A stretch of DNA of 52,467 nucleotides. Source: a bacterium (GTDB taxonomy: Bacteria; Cyanobacteriota; Vampirovibrionia; Gastranaerophilales; Gastranaerophilaceae). The notes beneath the pieces were generated by a model. The model was not told the origin of the DNA and searched no databases. It worked only from the letters and a program-made list of their open reading frames with translations. The stretch is taken from positions 1-52,467 of the forward strand of contig JAGAVG010000054.1 of NCBI GenBank assembly GCA_017942035.1, given 5' to 3'. A program made the translations under genes and the position numbers. Positions 33,264 through 41,676 of the stretch are shown piece after piece (position 1 is the stretch's first letter; each line of letters starts with the position of its first letter).

Positions 33264-34337
33264 CTATATATTACCTTGATTTTTATTTTTTTTCAAGTTG
33301 TAAACAAATAGTAAAATTTCCGCGACAGCTTTGTACAATTCCGGCGGAATTTGCTGGTTTAAATCGACCATCTTATAAAGTGCACGGGCAACCGGCGGAT
33401 TTTCGATAACAGGAACTCTATGTTCTCTTGCAATCTTAATAATTTTCTTTGCAATAAGCTCCGTACCTTTTGCAATAAGCATGGGAGACGCCATTTCTTC
33501 CTGCTTATATTTTAATGCACAAGCCACATGCAAAGGGTTTGTGACAACAAAATCCGCCTCCGGAACGCTGTCCATCATTCCCTGCTGAAGCATCTGCATA
33601 CGTCTTTGACGCAGAGCGGCCTTAACGTTCGGGTCGCCTTCTGTGTTTTTATATTCATCCTTTATTTCTTTAAAAGACATCTTCTGATCTTTCAAAAATT
33701 TCCATTTGGTAACTCCATAATCGGCCGCCGCAATAATCAAAAAGGCAATACAAGCTTTGAAAATAAATTCCGTTATGAGTTTTCCAAACTCAATCATAAC
33801 TGCAAAGTTGTTATCTATCGCCGCAAGCATCAAAATGCTTTCAATATGGGCTTTGTAAACACTCCAGCCGATAAATCCCAAAAGAACAACCTTAACAATG
33901 TTTTTAAAAAGCTCAAAAAGCGTCTTTACGGACATAATATTTTTGAAATATTTTGTCGGGTTTAATTTGTCAAGCTTAGGCATTAAAGGCGCCGTCGCAA
34001 CAAGCGGGCCTACCTGAATAAAATCCGCAAGAATTGCCACAGCCCATGCAATAAAAAGAATAGGACCTATAATTAATGCCGCACATTTAATAGTAACAGT
34101 TAAAATATAAGTCATTCCGATTTCATCGACATGCGCATTTGGAATTTGTTCATATAAAAGCGTATAAAGTTGAACGATTTGATCCCATATAAAAGATGAA
34201 AGCCCGAAAATTACAGTGAATAAAATTAGCAATGATACAGCAGTTGAGAAGTCTTTTGACTTAACAACCTGCCCTTCTTTCCTTGCCTGTTCCAGTTTTC
34301 GAGGGGTGGCATCAAATTGTTTGTCTTCATCACCCAT
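33264..34337 (-). CDS. flhB: Flagellar / type III export switch protein FlhB with NPLH in place of NPTH
   Basis: A 357-residue FlhB. Typical start DKQFDATPRKLEQARKEGQVVKSKDF, four membrane segments (about 28-50, 78-110, 140-165, 182-205), then the cytoplasmic domain with SFKEIKDEYKNTEGDPNVKAALRQRR and VVTNPLHVACALKY. FlhB/YscU proteins cleave themselves between N and P of NPTH to switch substrate class; here the motif is N267-P-L269-H, with the base triplet TTG clearly read. The rest (ENPPVARALYK, IPPELYKAVAEIL) is standard. It belongs to the export gate of a flagellum or injectisome; no other export gene is in the window except the sigma factor downstream. Confidence 0.9.
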   Translation of the reverse strand: MGDEDKQFDATPRKLEQARKEGQVVKSKDFSTAVSLLILFTVIFGLSSFIWDQIVQLYTLLYEQIPNAHVDEIGMTYILTVTIKCAALIIGPILFIAWAVAILADFIQVGPLVATAPLMPKLDKLNPTKYFKNIMSVKTLFELFKNIVKVVLLGFIGWSVYKAHIESILMLAAIDNNFAVMIEFGKLITEFIFKACIAFLIIAAADYGVTKWKFLKDQKMSFKEIKDEYKNTEGDPNVKAALRQRRMQMLQQGMMDSVPEADFVVTNPLHVACALKYKQEEMASPMLIAKGTELIAKKIIKIAREHRVPVIENPPVARALYKMVDLNQQIPPELYKAVAEILLFVYNLKKNKNQGNI

Positions 34338-34394
34338 TATAAATCCTCACTTTTACTTTCCAACATAATATCATGTTTATGTTAAAATGAAGTC

Positions 34395-35729
34395 ATGCGA
34401 ATTGAGGATTTTAAAAGTTACGCAAAAGAATTGTTAAACATTGCCCTGCCGATTATCATGGGAAACCTTGGTTTCATCCTGATTGGTGCCGGAGATGTTT
34501 TTATTGCCGGCCGGCATTCAACCCAGACACTTGCAGCAATAAGCATTGCAACAGCTATCATTAACTGCATATTTATAATAGGAATGGGGTTAATTGGAAG
34601 TATTTCGCCGGTTTTATCAAATTATAGAGGGGAAAGAAAATCCGCAAAAAGATATTTTTACCCGACAATCAGATTTAGCATGACGATAGCTGTAATTACG
34701 ACATTGCTAACATTTGCAGCAATCCCGCTGATTGATTATTTGAAATTTGAGCCGGAATTAACCCCGCTGATAAAAGACTATATTTTTATAACAGCGTTTT
34801 CAACCTTCGGTGCGATGCTTCACATGGCTTTGAAAGAATTTTTACAAGCGTTTGAAATTGTGTTTTTTCCGAACCTTGTAACTGTATTTTCAGTATTTTT
34901 GAATGTGTTGTTGAATATAATTTTCGTTTTCGGCGCCGGATTTATACCGTCAATGGGTGTTAAAGGTTTGGCGATTGCAAGCTTAATCACCAGATACTTT
35001 ATGGGATTTGCACTTCTTGCATTTTGCTATTCAATGATGTCATTCAGGAATTACAAGGATTCCGGATATTACAAAACACTTATAAAAGTTGGCTTGCCGA
35101 TGTCATTTGCAGTGCTGGTTGAATTTGTAGCATTCAACAGTGTTGCGATAATCATGGGTAAAGTTGCGGGAATTTACGCCGCAGCACAAAATCTTGTGTG
35201 CACACTCACAACAGTTTCATTTATGGTGCCGTTTGCAATCTCAAATGCGATAGCCGTAAAAGTCGGATTTGCAAACGGAAGCGAAAACTTCACGGATTTG
35301 AAACGATACGCAGCAGCCGGAACGATTATGGGTGTCGGCTTTATGATGCTGAGCGCAATGGTTTTTGTAAACTGTCCGCATTTCCTCGTAGGAATTTTTA
35401 CAAAAGATTTAGAATTAATAAAAATCTGCGTTCCGGTAATCTATATTCTGGCATTATTTCAGGTATTTGACGGAATTCAGGTTTCTCTTGCCGGAATATT
35501 CAAAGGCATAAAAAGAACTGAAGTTGTGCTGATTGCAAACTTAATCGGATACTGGTTTATTTCAATTCCGCTCGGATATTATCTTGCAATCATAAAAGGC
35601 AAAAATATTGTCGGTTTCTGGATTGGCCTTGTTTCGGCCGCAGTAGTTTTATGCTCGATTATGGGAGTTTTACTTGTTGTAAATTTGAAAAATATAAAAA
35701 AGAATTTTTGTAACATATCGAAAAAATAA
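34395..35729 (+). CDS. MATE-family multidrug/sodium exporter
   Basis: A 444-residue membrane protein with about 12 hydrophobic segments and a duplicated layout, starting ELLNIALPIIMGNLGFILIGAGDVFIAGRHSTQTLAAISIATAI, the MatE N-terminal signature (NorM/DinF group). It should exchange cations for drugs, flavins or other organic cations across the inner membrane. Start ATG 34395; the intergenic region shared with divergent flhB is only 57 nt. Specific substrate unknown. Followed 42 nt later by ndk. Confidence 0.92.
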   Translation: MRIEDFKSYAKELLNIALPIIMGNLGFILIGAGDVFIAGRHSTQTLAAISIATAIINCIFIIGMGLIGSISPVLSNYRGERKSAKRYFYPTIRFSMTIAVITTLLTFAAIPLIDYLKFEPELTPLIKDYIFITAFSTFGAMLHMALKEFLQAFEIVFFPNLVTVFSVFLNVLLNIIFVFGAGFIPSMGVKGLAIASLITRYFMGFALLAFCYSMMSFRNYKDSGYYKTLIKVGLPMSFAVLVEFVAFNSVAIIMGKVAGIYAAAQNLVCTLTTVSFMVPFAISNAIAVKVGFANGSENFTDLKRYAAAGTIMGVGFMMLSAMVFVNCPHFLVGIFTKDLELIKICVPVIYILALFQVFDGIQVSLAGIFKGIKRTEVVLIANLIGYWFISIPLGYYLAIIKGKNIVGFWIGLVSAAVVLCSIMGVLLVVNLKNIKKNFCNISKK

Positions 35730-35770
35730 GCTTTTTATGTTACAATTTGTGTGAATGGAGGATTATCGAC

Positions 35771-36241
35771 ATGCAAAGAGAAGAAAGAACATTTATAGCC
35801 GTAAAACCTGACGGTGTAAAAAGAGGATTAGTTGGAGAAATCATTAAAAGATTTGAAAGAAAAGGTTTCAAACTTATCGGAATGAAAATGCTTGACGTTA
35901 CACCGGAAATGGCTGAAAAACATTACGGCGAGCATAAAGGTAAACCGTTCTATCCAAGATTAATTGAATATATTCAATCCGGTCCTATTGTTGCAATGGT
36001 TTGGAAAGGACTTGACGTAATCCATGGTGCAAGATGCCTTATGGGTTCGACAAAGCCTAACGAAGCGCAGGTTGGAACAATTAGAGCCGATTTTGCATTA
36101 GTAAAAGAATATAACGTTGTTCACGGTTCTGATAGTGTTGAAAGTGCTGAAAGAGAAATTGCAATCTATTTTACGCCTGATGAAATTTGTGACGAATACG
36201 AAAATATGGCAGAAATAGTTATTGAAAAACTTGACGATTAA
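35771..36241 (+). CDS. ndk: Nucleoside diphosphate kinase
   Basis: A 156-residue Ndk transferring phosphate between nucleoside tri- and diphosphates through a phospho-His. It has the motif NVVHGSDSVESAEREIAIYF with the catalytic His, plus ERTFIAVKPDGVKRGLVGEI and the Kpn-loop text LIEYIQSGPIVAMVWKG. The start is set at ATG 35771, with TGGAGGATTATCGAC upstream; the open frame runs eight codons further back without a site. Slightly longer than usual (150) by a short C-terminal tail. Confidence 0.96.
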   Translation: MQREERTFIAVKPDGVKRGLVGEIIKRFERKGFKLIGMKMLDVTPEMAEKHYGEHKGKPFYPRLIEYIQSGPIVAMVWKGLDVIHGARCLMGSTKPNEAQVGTIRADFALVKEYNVVHGSDSVESAEREIAIYFTPDEICDEYENMAEIVIEKLDD

Positions 36242-36260
36242 GCAAACGGAGATTTGAGAA

Positions 36261-37418
36261 GTGAGCATAGAATCAGAAAAAGAATGCAAAGCTGTTGATT
36301 GTGCAAAAGAAAATTTTTCTTTTGACTTGCTTCACAAATCCAAAAAATCTCAAGCCCGCGCAGGACTTTTCAAAACTCCGCACGGCGAAATAAAAACGCC
36401 TATATTTATGCCGGTGGGAACGAATTCGGCCGTAAAAACGCTGACTTCCGACCAGATTAAAAACACCGGCGCACAGATAATGCTGTCAAATTCTTACCAC
36501 TTGTATTTGCGGGCTGGAACAAAGCGTATTAAAGCATTTGGTGGAATTCACAACTGGATGAACTGGGACAGGCCGGTACTGACTGATTCCGGGGGCTTTC
36601 AAGTGTTTTCACTTTCCCATTTGAGAAAAATAACGGAGGACGGTGTCGAGTTTCGCGACCCGAAAGACGGCAAAAAACATTTTATATCGCCCGAGGTTTC
36701 CATGGAAATTCAACAGGATATCGGGGCCGATATTATAATGGCGTTTGACGAATGCGCACCGTATCCATGTGATTATGAACAAGCAAAAGCGGCCATGGAG
36801 AGAACTCATCGCTGGCTTGAAAGATGTTTTAAGGCAAAAACAAACCCTAAACAGGCACTTTTCCCGATTGTTCAGGGCGCATTTTATGATGATTTAAGAA
36901 GAGAAAGTGCGGCTGAAATTTCCAAATACGATGCAGTCGGTTACGCAATCGGCGGGGTTAGTGTGGGAGAACCGGCAGATATAAAAAATTATTTCGTTGA
37001 ACTTACAGCGCCGCTTTTACCTAAAAACAAACCTCGCTATTTAATGGGGGTCGGAACTCCGGAAGATTTGCTGGACGGAATAAAACGCGGAGTAGATATG
37101 TTTGATTGCGTTCTTCCGACAAGAAATGCCCGCCACGGTTCGTTCTTTACCTGGGAAGGTAAAAAGAATATAAAAAACAAACAGTTTGAAGATGATACAG
37201 GGCCACTTGTTGAAGGCTGTAACTGTTTTGCCTGCCGTAACCACTCCAGAGCTTATATAAGACACCTTTGGAGATGCGGAGAATCAACTGCAGCAACACT
37301 TTTATCAATCCATAATATCCAGTTCCTCGTAGAATTTTCGCAAGCTTGCCGACAAGCCATTTTGGAAGATAGGTTTGAAGAATTCTATGATAAACACTAT
37401 GAAAAATTTCTCAATTAA
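36261..37418 (+). CDS. tgt: tRNA-guanine transglycosylase
   Basis: A 385-residue bacterial Tgt, which replaces guanine 34 with preQ1 in the queuosine pathway. Motifs: PIFMPVGTNSAVKTL, VLTDSGGFQVFSL (active-site Asp), FDECAPYP, YAIGGVSVGE, MGVGTPEDLL, GVDMFDCVLPTRNARHG (nucleophile Asp) and the zinc site CNCFACRNHSRAYIRHL. There is an N-terminal extension of about 25 residues before the usual start of the fold. The start is GTG 36261 with GGAGATTTGAGAA upstream. Its last codons overlap the end of convergent prepilin C by 4 nt. Confidence 0.95.
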   Translation: MSIESEKECKAVDCAKENFSFDLLHKSKKSQARAGLFKTPHGEIKTPIFMPVGTNSAVKTLTSDQIKNTGAQIMLSNSYHLYLRAGTKRIKAFGGIHNWMNWDRPVLTDSGGFQVFSLSHLRKITEDGVEFRDPKDGKKHFISPEVSMEIQQDIGADIIMAFDECAPYPCDYEQAKAAMERTHRWLERCFKAKTNPKQALFPIVQGAFYDDLRRESAAEISKYDAVGYAIGGVSVGEPADIKNYFVELTAPLLPKNKPRYLMGVGTPEDLLDGIKRGVDMFDCVLPTRNARHGSFFTWEGKKNIKNKQFEDDTGPLVEGCNCFACRNHSRAYIRHLWRCGESTAATLLSIHNIQFLVEFSQACRQAILEDRFEEFYDKHYEKFLN

Positions 37419-38134
37419 TGTTTCAAATAATCCATGTTGCCTTGCTCAAGAATATATTTTGAACAAGACCAACCGGCAGCATTAAGTTTGCAATCATCAG
37501 CTTGCCCCGTGAGCAGACTATTTTTAGTAAAATAAAAATGAAATATATCCCTACCAACAGTATTTGGCGGTTTTTTACCGTTAATATCTATCCATAAAGC
37601 ACCACAAGTATCATTTATATTGTTACTGCTAGTTGCACAATACGCATCTGTTGCAGATCTTAACCACATATAAGTTCCATCATTTAAAATTAACTTGTAA
37701 TAACGATTAGATGAATCATAATTTACGTGATTATTGCCATTCAGAAACTTAATAGTTCCATTTTGTAAACACCCGCTGGAAGTGCCGCAATCTTTAACAA
37801 TTTTTAAATATGGTTTAAAATAGCTCATGAATTTTTCGGCACTCTCTTTTGTATACCCATCCGACACATCCCATTCATCTAAATAACCATGATCCTTGAT
37901 TGCCATCAATTGCGCCTGTGACATAACAGAATAGAACTTCTTAACCTTGTTAACTGTAACCCGCTCCTGATGCTTTTGAATTAAAGAAGGCAAAGTCATT
38001 GCCGCTACAACCCCGATTATTCCGAGAGTGATAAGAACTTCGGCCAAAGTAAACGCAGGTTTACGACGATCAGCAAAGTGGCAATCCAGCTTTTCTGGTA
38101 GGCTAAAGTCTACTCTACTACTATTTTTTATCAT
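37415..38134 (-). CDS. Prepilin-like protein C
   Basis: A 239-residue prepilin. Leader MIKNSSRVDFSLPEKLDCHF...KPA (27 residues), cleavage expected before FTLAEVLITLGIIGVVAAMTLPSL. The globular part contains IDINGKKPPNTVGRDIF and ends GNMDYLKH, and is closely related to prepilin B. The start at ATG 38134 has AGAGGATAAT upstream; an in-frame ATG at 38182 also has AAGGAGACAGG, so a 255-residue form cannot be excluded. The leader contains the coding palindrome (38097-38114). Convergent overlap of 4 nt with tgt. Confidence 0.85.
   Translation of the reverse strand: MIKNSSRVDFSLPEKLDCHFADRRKPAFTLAEVLITLGIIGVVAAMTLPSLIQKHQERVTVNKVKKFYSVMSQAQLMAIKDHGYLDEWDVSDGYTKESAEKFMSYFKPYLKIVKDCGTSSGCLQNGTIKFLNGNNHVNYDSSNRYYKLILNDGTYMWLRSATDAYCATSSNNINDTCGALWIDINGKKPPNTVGRDIFHFYFTKNSLLTGQADDCKLNAAGWSCSKYILEQGNMDYLKH
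38097..38114. repeat. Coding palindromic repeat, copy 3
   Basis: GGTAGGCTAAAGTCTACT, two changes from the consensus palindrome, read in the common frame (SRVDFSLPEK) of the prepilin C leader. Confidence 0.65.
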
Positions 38135-38216
38135 ATTATCCTCTTTCAAATTTCTTCCTTTCATAATTCTATATTTTAGCATCCTGTCTCCTTTCCAACC
38201 ATAAACTGCCGTTTAA

Positions 38217-38396
38217 ATTTTCGCACCATAATTTATATTTTGGTGCGAATAGGCCTGAAATTCACTAAAACATACCTTCTTAAAATTCAAAAAATTCGCA
38301 AAAAATGACAAAATACCACTTGAAATGTGTCTAAAAATATTGTATAATAAGGCTATAAAAAACTCGCATCAAAATATAAAATTTGGTGCGAGTTTT
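38217..38396 (-). repeat. Prepilin upstream element, copy C
   Basis: IR2 38223-38246 and IR1 38366-38389, the latter with extended arms (CTCGCATC / GGTGCGAG) and TTTTTT behind it on the plus strand. The outward promoter is TTGAAA 38320-38325 and TATAAT 38343-38348, 17-nt spacer. The -35 palindrome is slightly degraded (CACTTGAAATGTG). The DNA between IR2 and the prepilin start differs from copies A, B, D and E and matches copy F, so the element ends just past IR2. Confidence 0.85.
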
Positions 38397-38403
38397 TTAT
38401 ACG

Positions 38404-38437
38404 AAAATCCCCTGAAATTTAATTCAGGGGATTTATA
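38404..38437 (-). terminator. Terminator after the small Cys-containing gene
   Basis: Arms AAATCCCCTGAA / TTCAGGGGATTT, perfect 12-bp stem, with TTTTCGTAT after it on the minus strand; it lies 30 nt past the stop codon of the gene 38468-38626. Confidence 0.8.
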
Positions 38438-38467
38438 AAATCTCTCTTTTTACCGATTTATACCGCG

Positions 38468-38626
38468 CTAGCACGCTGTAACGTTATAATCTCTTTCTGC
38501 TGCTGCACAGGTGCATTCAAGAATTTTGTTGAGGCAATTGTTGATGAATGTTTCCATTTTAGAAACTTCAGATTTAATTGCGTTCAATTTTTCGTCTTTT
38601 GGTAAAAATTCTTCGTATTCGTACAT
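38468..38626 (-). CDS. 52-residue Cys-containing small protein
   Basis: A short gene with an ideal binding site GTAGGAGGTATTTAAAA before ATG 38624-38626. The product is MYEYEEFLPKDEKLNAIKSE... then METFINNCLNKILECTCAAAERDYNVTAC, with four Cys (one at the last position) all in the C-terminal half and an acidic N-terminal part. A dedicated terminator follows. The leader-like front and Cys/Thr-rich tail recall a peptide precursor, but no modification enzyme is adjacent, so this stays a guess; a small metal-binding or structural protein is equally possible. An Opp-type peptide transporter is encoded divergently just upstream. Confidence 0.65.
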   Translation of the reverse strand: MYEYEEFLPKDEKLNAIKSEVSKMETFINNCLNKILECTCAAAERDYNVTAC

Positions 38627-38830
38627 TTTTAAATACCTCCTACAATGTTTTTGTCCTTTACTAACATAGTAATTGACGGAACATTGTGACTAAATCTTTA
38701 ATGTTTTTATCTAAAAAGTTACAAAAAGTTACAACTTCTATATTCTATTATTCCCTTATTTTTCAAAAACTAACGAATAATTGACTAATCGGGTATAAAC
38801 AAAGAAATTTTTCTATGCTAAACTAGCGTT

Positions 38831-40666
38831 ATGAAAAAAGGGGTATTATATTTAATATTAATTTTGGTTTTGAGCGTAGTTTTTGTAAAAGCTTGCATAA
38901 ATCGGGATATTCCTGAGGATTATGTTCAAAAATCGTCTCAAATTTCAGACACGGAAAATGTTGAGTATCCGGCCGGAAAAAATGTTACAATTGATGGGGT
39001 TGATTATCGTCAATCTCAGGCGGCGGATGGCATTTTTGGCGGCGAACTTGTAGCGTCAACAATTGGCGAGGGTCCGAAAACTTTCAACCCGTTTAATTCT
39101 AAAGATAACATTTCTTCTCAAATGTCTGAAATTATGTACGATGGGCTTGTTACGACCCATCCGGTTACGGGTGAAGTAATCCCGAAGCTTGCAAAATCTT
39201 ATTCGATTAAGGGTAATGATTATATAGTCAACTTAAGACATGGGATAAAATGGTCGGATGGCAAGCAGATTACGGCGGATGATGTTGTTTTTACATGGCA
39301 GAATATAATTTTTGACGGGTTTGGAAACACTTCCACTCGAGATTCCATGGTTATAGATGGAAAACTTCCGACAGTTTCAAAAATTGATGATTACACCGTG
39401 AAATTCACAACGCCAAAACCGTTTGCGCCGTTTTTAAGAATGCTTGCAACCCCGATTGCGCCTAAACATATATTTGAGCCGGCAGTTAAAAAAGGAAAAG
39501 CTTATTTTGAAACTTTTTTGTCGACAAATGCAAAAACCGATGAGTTCGTAATCTCAGGCCCTTTTAAAATCAAGGAATATGTTCCGGCTCAGCGGGTGGT
39601 TTTTGAGCGCAATCCAAATTATTACGTGATAAATGACAAAGGTGAAAAACTTCCATATCTTGACCGGCTTGTATATTTGATTGTCGGAGATTTGAATAAC
39701 GAAGTTTTGAAGTTTGAAGGGGGCGAACTTGATATAATCGGGCTTCAAGGTGCTAACGTTGCGCGTTTCAAAGAACGGGAAAAATATTCTGATTACAAGG
39801 TTTACAACCTTGGGCCAAACACAGGCACACTTTATCTTTCAATGAATTTGAATACGAGAAAAGATGATAAAGGCAAATTTTATGTTGACCCTAAAAAGCA
39901 AAAATGGTTTGGAGATTTGAATTTTAGAAAAGCTGTAGATTATGCGCTTGACAGAAAAAATATAGTGTTCAATATTGCAAACGGACTCGGAGCACCGCTT
40001 TTCACCGCTGAACCTTTGAATTCTATATTTTTGAATAAAGATTTGAAACCTTACGACAAGGATTTGAACAAATCCCGTGAATTATTGCAAAAATCAGGGT
40101 TTTATTGGGATAAAAAAGGCAAGCTTTTTGACAAAGACGGAAATCGGGTTGAGTTTAACCTTTTTACGAATGCCGGAAACACTGAGCGTGAGGCCATTGG
40201 GGTAATGGTTAAGCAGGATTTGGAAGAATTGGGAATGAAGGTCAACTTTAAACCGATTGAGTTTAATTCGCTTGTCAACAAACTTGTTTCAACACCGGAC
40301 TGGGATATGGTTGTAATGGGCTTTACAGGCTCTCCGCTTGAGCCAAATAGCGGCAAAAATGTTTGGCTTTCGAACGGTACATTGCATTTGTTTAACCAGA
40401 GAATGGAAAAGGATTACAATTCTGAAAGGCTCGATTTTGAAAAACAGCTTGATTATTTGATGGAACAAGGCGCTTTGCAGATTAAATTTAAAGACAGGAA
40501 AAAATATTACGATGAATATCAGAGAATTGTATATGAGCAAAAGCCTTTTATATACATATATTCACCGCTGATTATAAGTGCTGTCCGAAACAAATTCGGA
40601 AACATATATCCGTCAGAACTCGGCGGCCTGACTCATAACATTGAGGAAATCTATATAAAAAATTAA
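38831..40666 (+). CDS. Peptide ABC transporter substrate-binding lipoprotein (family 5, OppA-like)
   Basis: A 611-residue extracellular solute-binding protein. N-terminal hydrophobic signal MKKGVLYLILILVLSVVFVKAC with a lipobox-like end (VKAC, Lys at -2 is unusual), then the family text TFNPFNSKDNISSQ, YDGLVTTHPVTGEVIPKLAKSYSI, LRHGIKWSDGKQITADDVVFTW, ISGPFKIKEYVPAQRVVFERNPNY and DLNFRKAVDYALDRKNI. It captures oligopeptides or related molecules and hands them to the permeases encoded next. Start ATG 38831 has no clear Shine-Dalgarno. Larger than typical OppA (~540). Confidence 0.9.
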   Translation: MKKGVLYLILILVLSVVFVKACINRDIPEDYVQKSSQISDTENVEYPAGKNVTIDGVDYRQSQAADGIFGGELVASTIGEGPKTFNPFNSKDNISSQMSEIMYDGLVTTHPVTGEVIPKLAKSYSIKGNDYIVNLRHGIKWSDGKQITADDVVFTWQNIIFDGFGNTSTRDSMVIDGKLPTVSKIDDYTVKFTTPKPFAPFLRMLATPIAPKHIFEPAVKKGKAYFETFLSTNAKTDEFVISGPFKIKEYVPAQRVVFERNPNYYVINDKGEKLPYLDRLVYLIVGDLNNEVLKFEGGELDIIGLQGANVARFKEREKYSDYKVYNLGPNTGTLYLSMNLNTRKDDKGKFYVDPKKQKWFGDLNFRKAVDYALDRKNIVFNIANGLGAPLFTAEPLNSIFLNKDLKPYDKDLNKSRELLQKSGFYWDKKGKLFDKDGNRVEFNLFTNAGNTEREAIGVMVKQDLEELGMKVNFKPIEFNSLVNKLVSTPDWDMVVMGFTGSPLEPNSGKNVWLSNGTLHLFNQRMEKDYNSERLDFEKQLDYLMEQGALQIKFKDRKKYYDEYQRIVYEQKPFIYIYSPLIISAVRNKFGNIYPSELGGLTHNIEEIYIKN

Positions 40667-40704
40667 AAACAAATACTGCCCGCAAAAGCGGTGGAGGGAT
40701 TAAA

Positions 40705-41676
40705 TTGGAAATACTAAAATATATTTTAAAAAGAATTCTACAGACGATACCATTATTAATAATTGTATCTTTAATAAGTTTTTTCATAATTCGTTTAAGT
40801 CCGGTCGATCCGCTTGCGGAGCTGCGTCTAAACCCTTCTGTATCCAAGGAAACTCTTCAAAAAGAAACCGAGCGCTTAGGGTTGGACAAGCCTATTATTG
40901 TTCAGTATGGGAAATGGGCTTCATCTTTTATTAAAGGCGATTTGGGGATAACCTCGAACGGCGAAAGGGTCAGTACAAAATTAAAAGAAAGAATTCCAAA
41001 CACACTTCTGCTAACGGTGATAGTAATATTTTTATCCTGGGCTGTCGGAATTCCGCTGGGAATTCTTGCAGCTGTTAAATGGAAAACCCCTCTGGATAGG
41101 TTTCTTACTGTTTTAACAAGTATCGGAATGGCTATCCCTTCGTTTTTCTTTGCGGTGTTATTGCTTTTGTTTGCCGTGAAAACCGGATGGTTTCCGGTTG
41201 GCGGGCTTACGAGTTCAAACTTTTCTAACATGACATTCTTTCAAAAACTCGGGGATTTAGCTTCTCATCTGGTTTTGCCGGTAACGGTTTTATTTACGAT
41301 TTCTCTTGCGGGCTTGCAGCGCCAGATGAGGGCAAACCTATTGGATGTGATGGATAGCGATTATGTGAAATTTGCGAGGGCAAAAGGGTTGAGCGAATTT
41401 CAGGTTATTTTTAAACACGCACTGAGAAATGCCGTCAACCCGATGATTACACTTTTAGGGTTTGAATTTGCCGGACTTTTAAGCGGAGCAGCTCTTACGG
41501 AATATGTATTTCAATATCCGGGACTTGGAAGGCTTATTCTAGAGGCGGTTTTAAAATCCGATATAAATCTTGTAATGGCGTCTTTAATGATGGGGGCAAT
41601 AATGTTGATTTTGGGTAATCTATTTGCCGACATACTTTTGATTATCACAGATCCGCGGGTTAGGGGGACAAAATAG
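40705..41676 (+). CDS. Peptide ABC transporter permease (OppB/DppB-like)
   Basis: A 323-residue permease with six membrane helices: LKRILQTIPLLIIVSLISFFIIRLSP at the start, then LLLTVIVIFLSWAVGIPLGIL, IPSFFFAVLLLLFAVK and the EAA loop DYVKFARAKGLSEFQVIFKHALRNAV that contacts the ATPase. The start codon is TTG 40705 with GGTGGAGGGATTAAA upstream. Directly followed by the second permease with no gap. No ATPase subunits (OppD/OppF) lie in the window, so they must be elsewhere. Confidence 0.93.
   Translation: MEILKYILKRILQTIPLLIIVSLISFFIIRLSPVDPLAELRLNPSVSKETLQKETERLGLDKPIIVQYGKWASSFIKGDLGITSNGERVSTKLKERIPNTLLLTVIVIFLSWAVGIPLGILAAVKWKTPLDRFLTVLTSIGMAIPSFFFAVLLLLFAVKTGWFPVGGLTSSNFSNMTFFQKLGDLASHLVLPVTVLFTISLAGLQRQMRANLLDVMDSDYVKFARAKGLSEFQVIFKHALRNAVNPMITLLGFEFAGLLSGAALTEYVFQYPGLGRLILEAVLKSDINLVMASLMMGAIMLILGNLFADILLIITDPRVRGTK

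Noticed and set aside
38468-38626. Firm call of the 52-residue protein as a ribosomally made modified peptide precursor
   Set aside because: No modification enzyme or protease/exporter pair is adjacent; only the Cys pattern suggests it.
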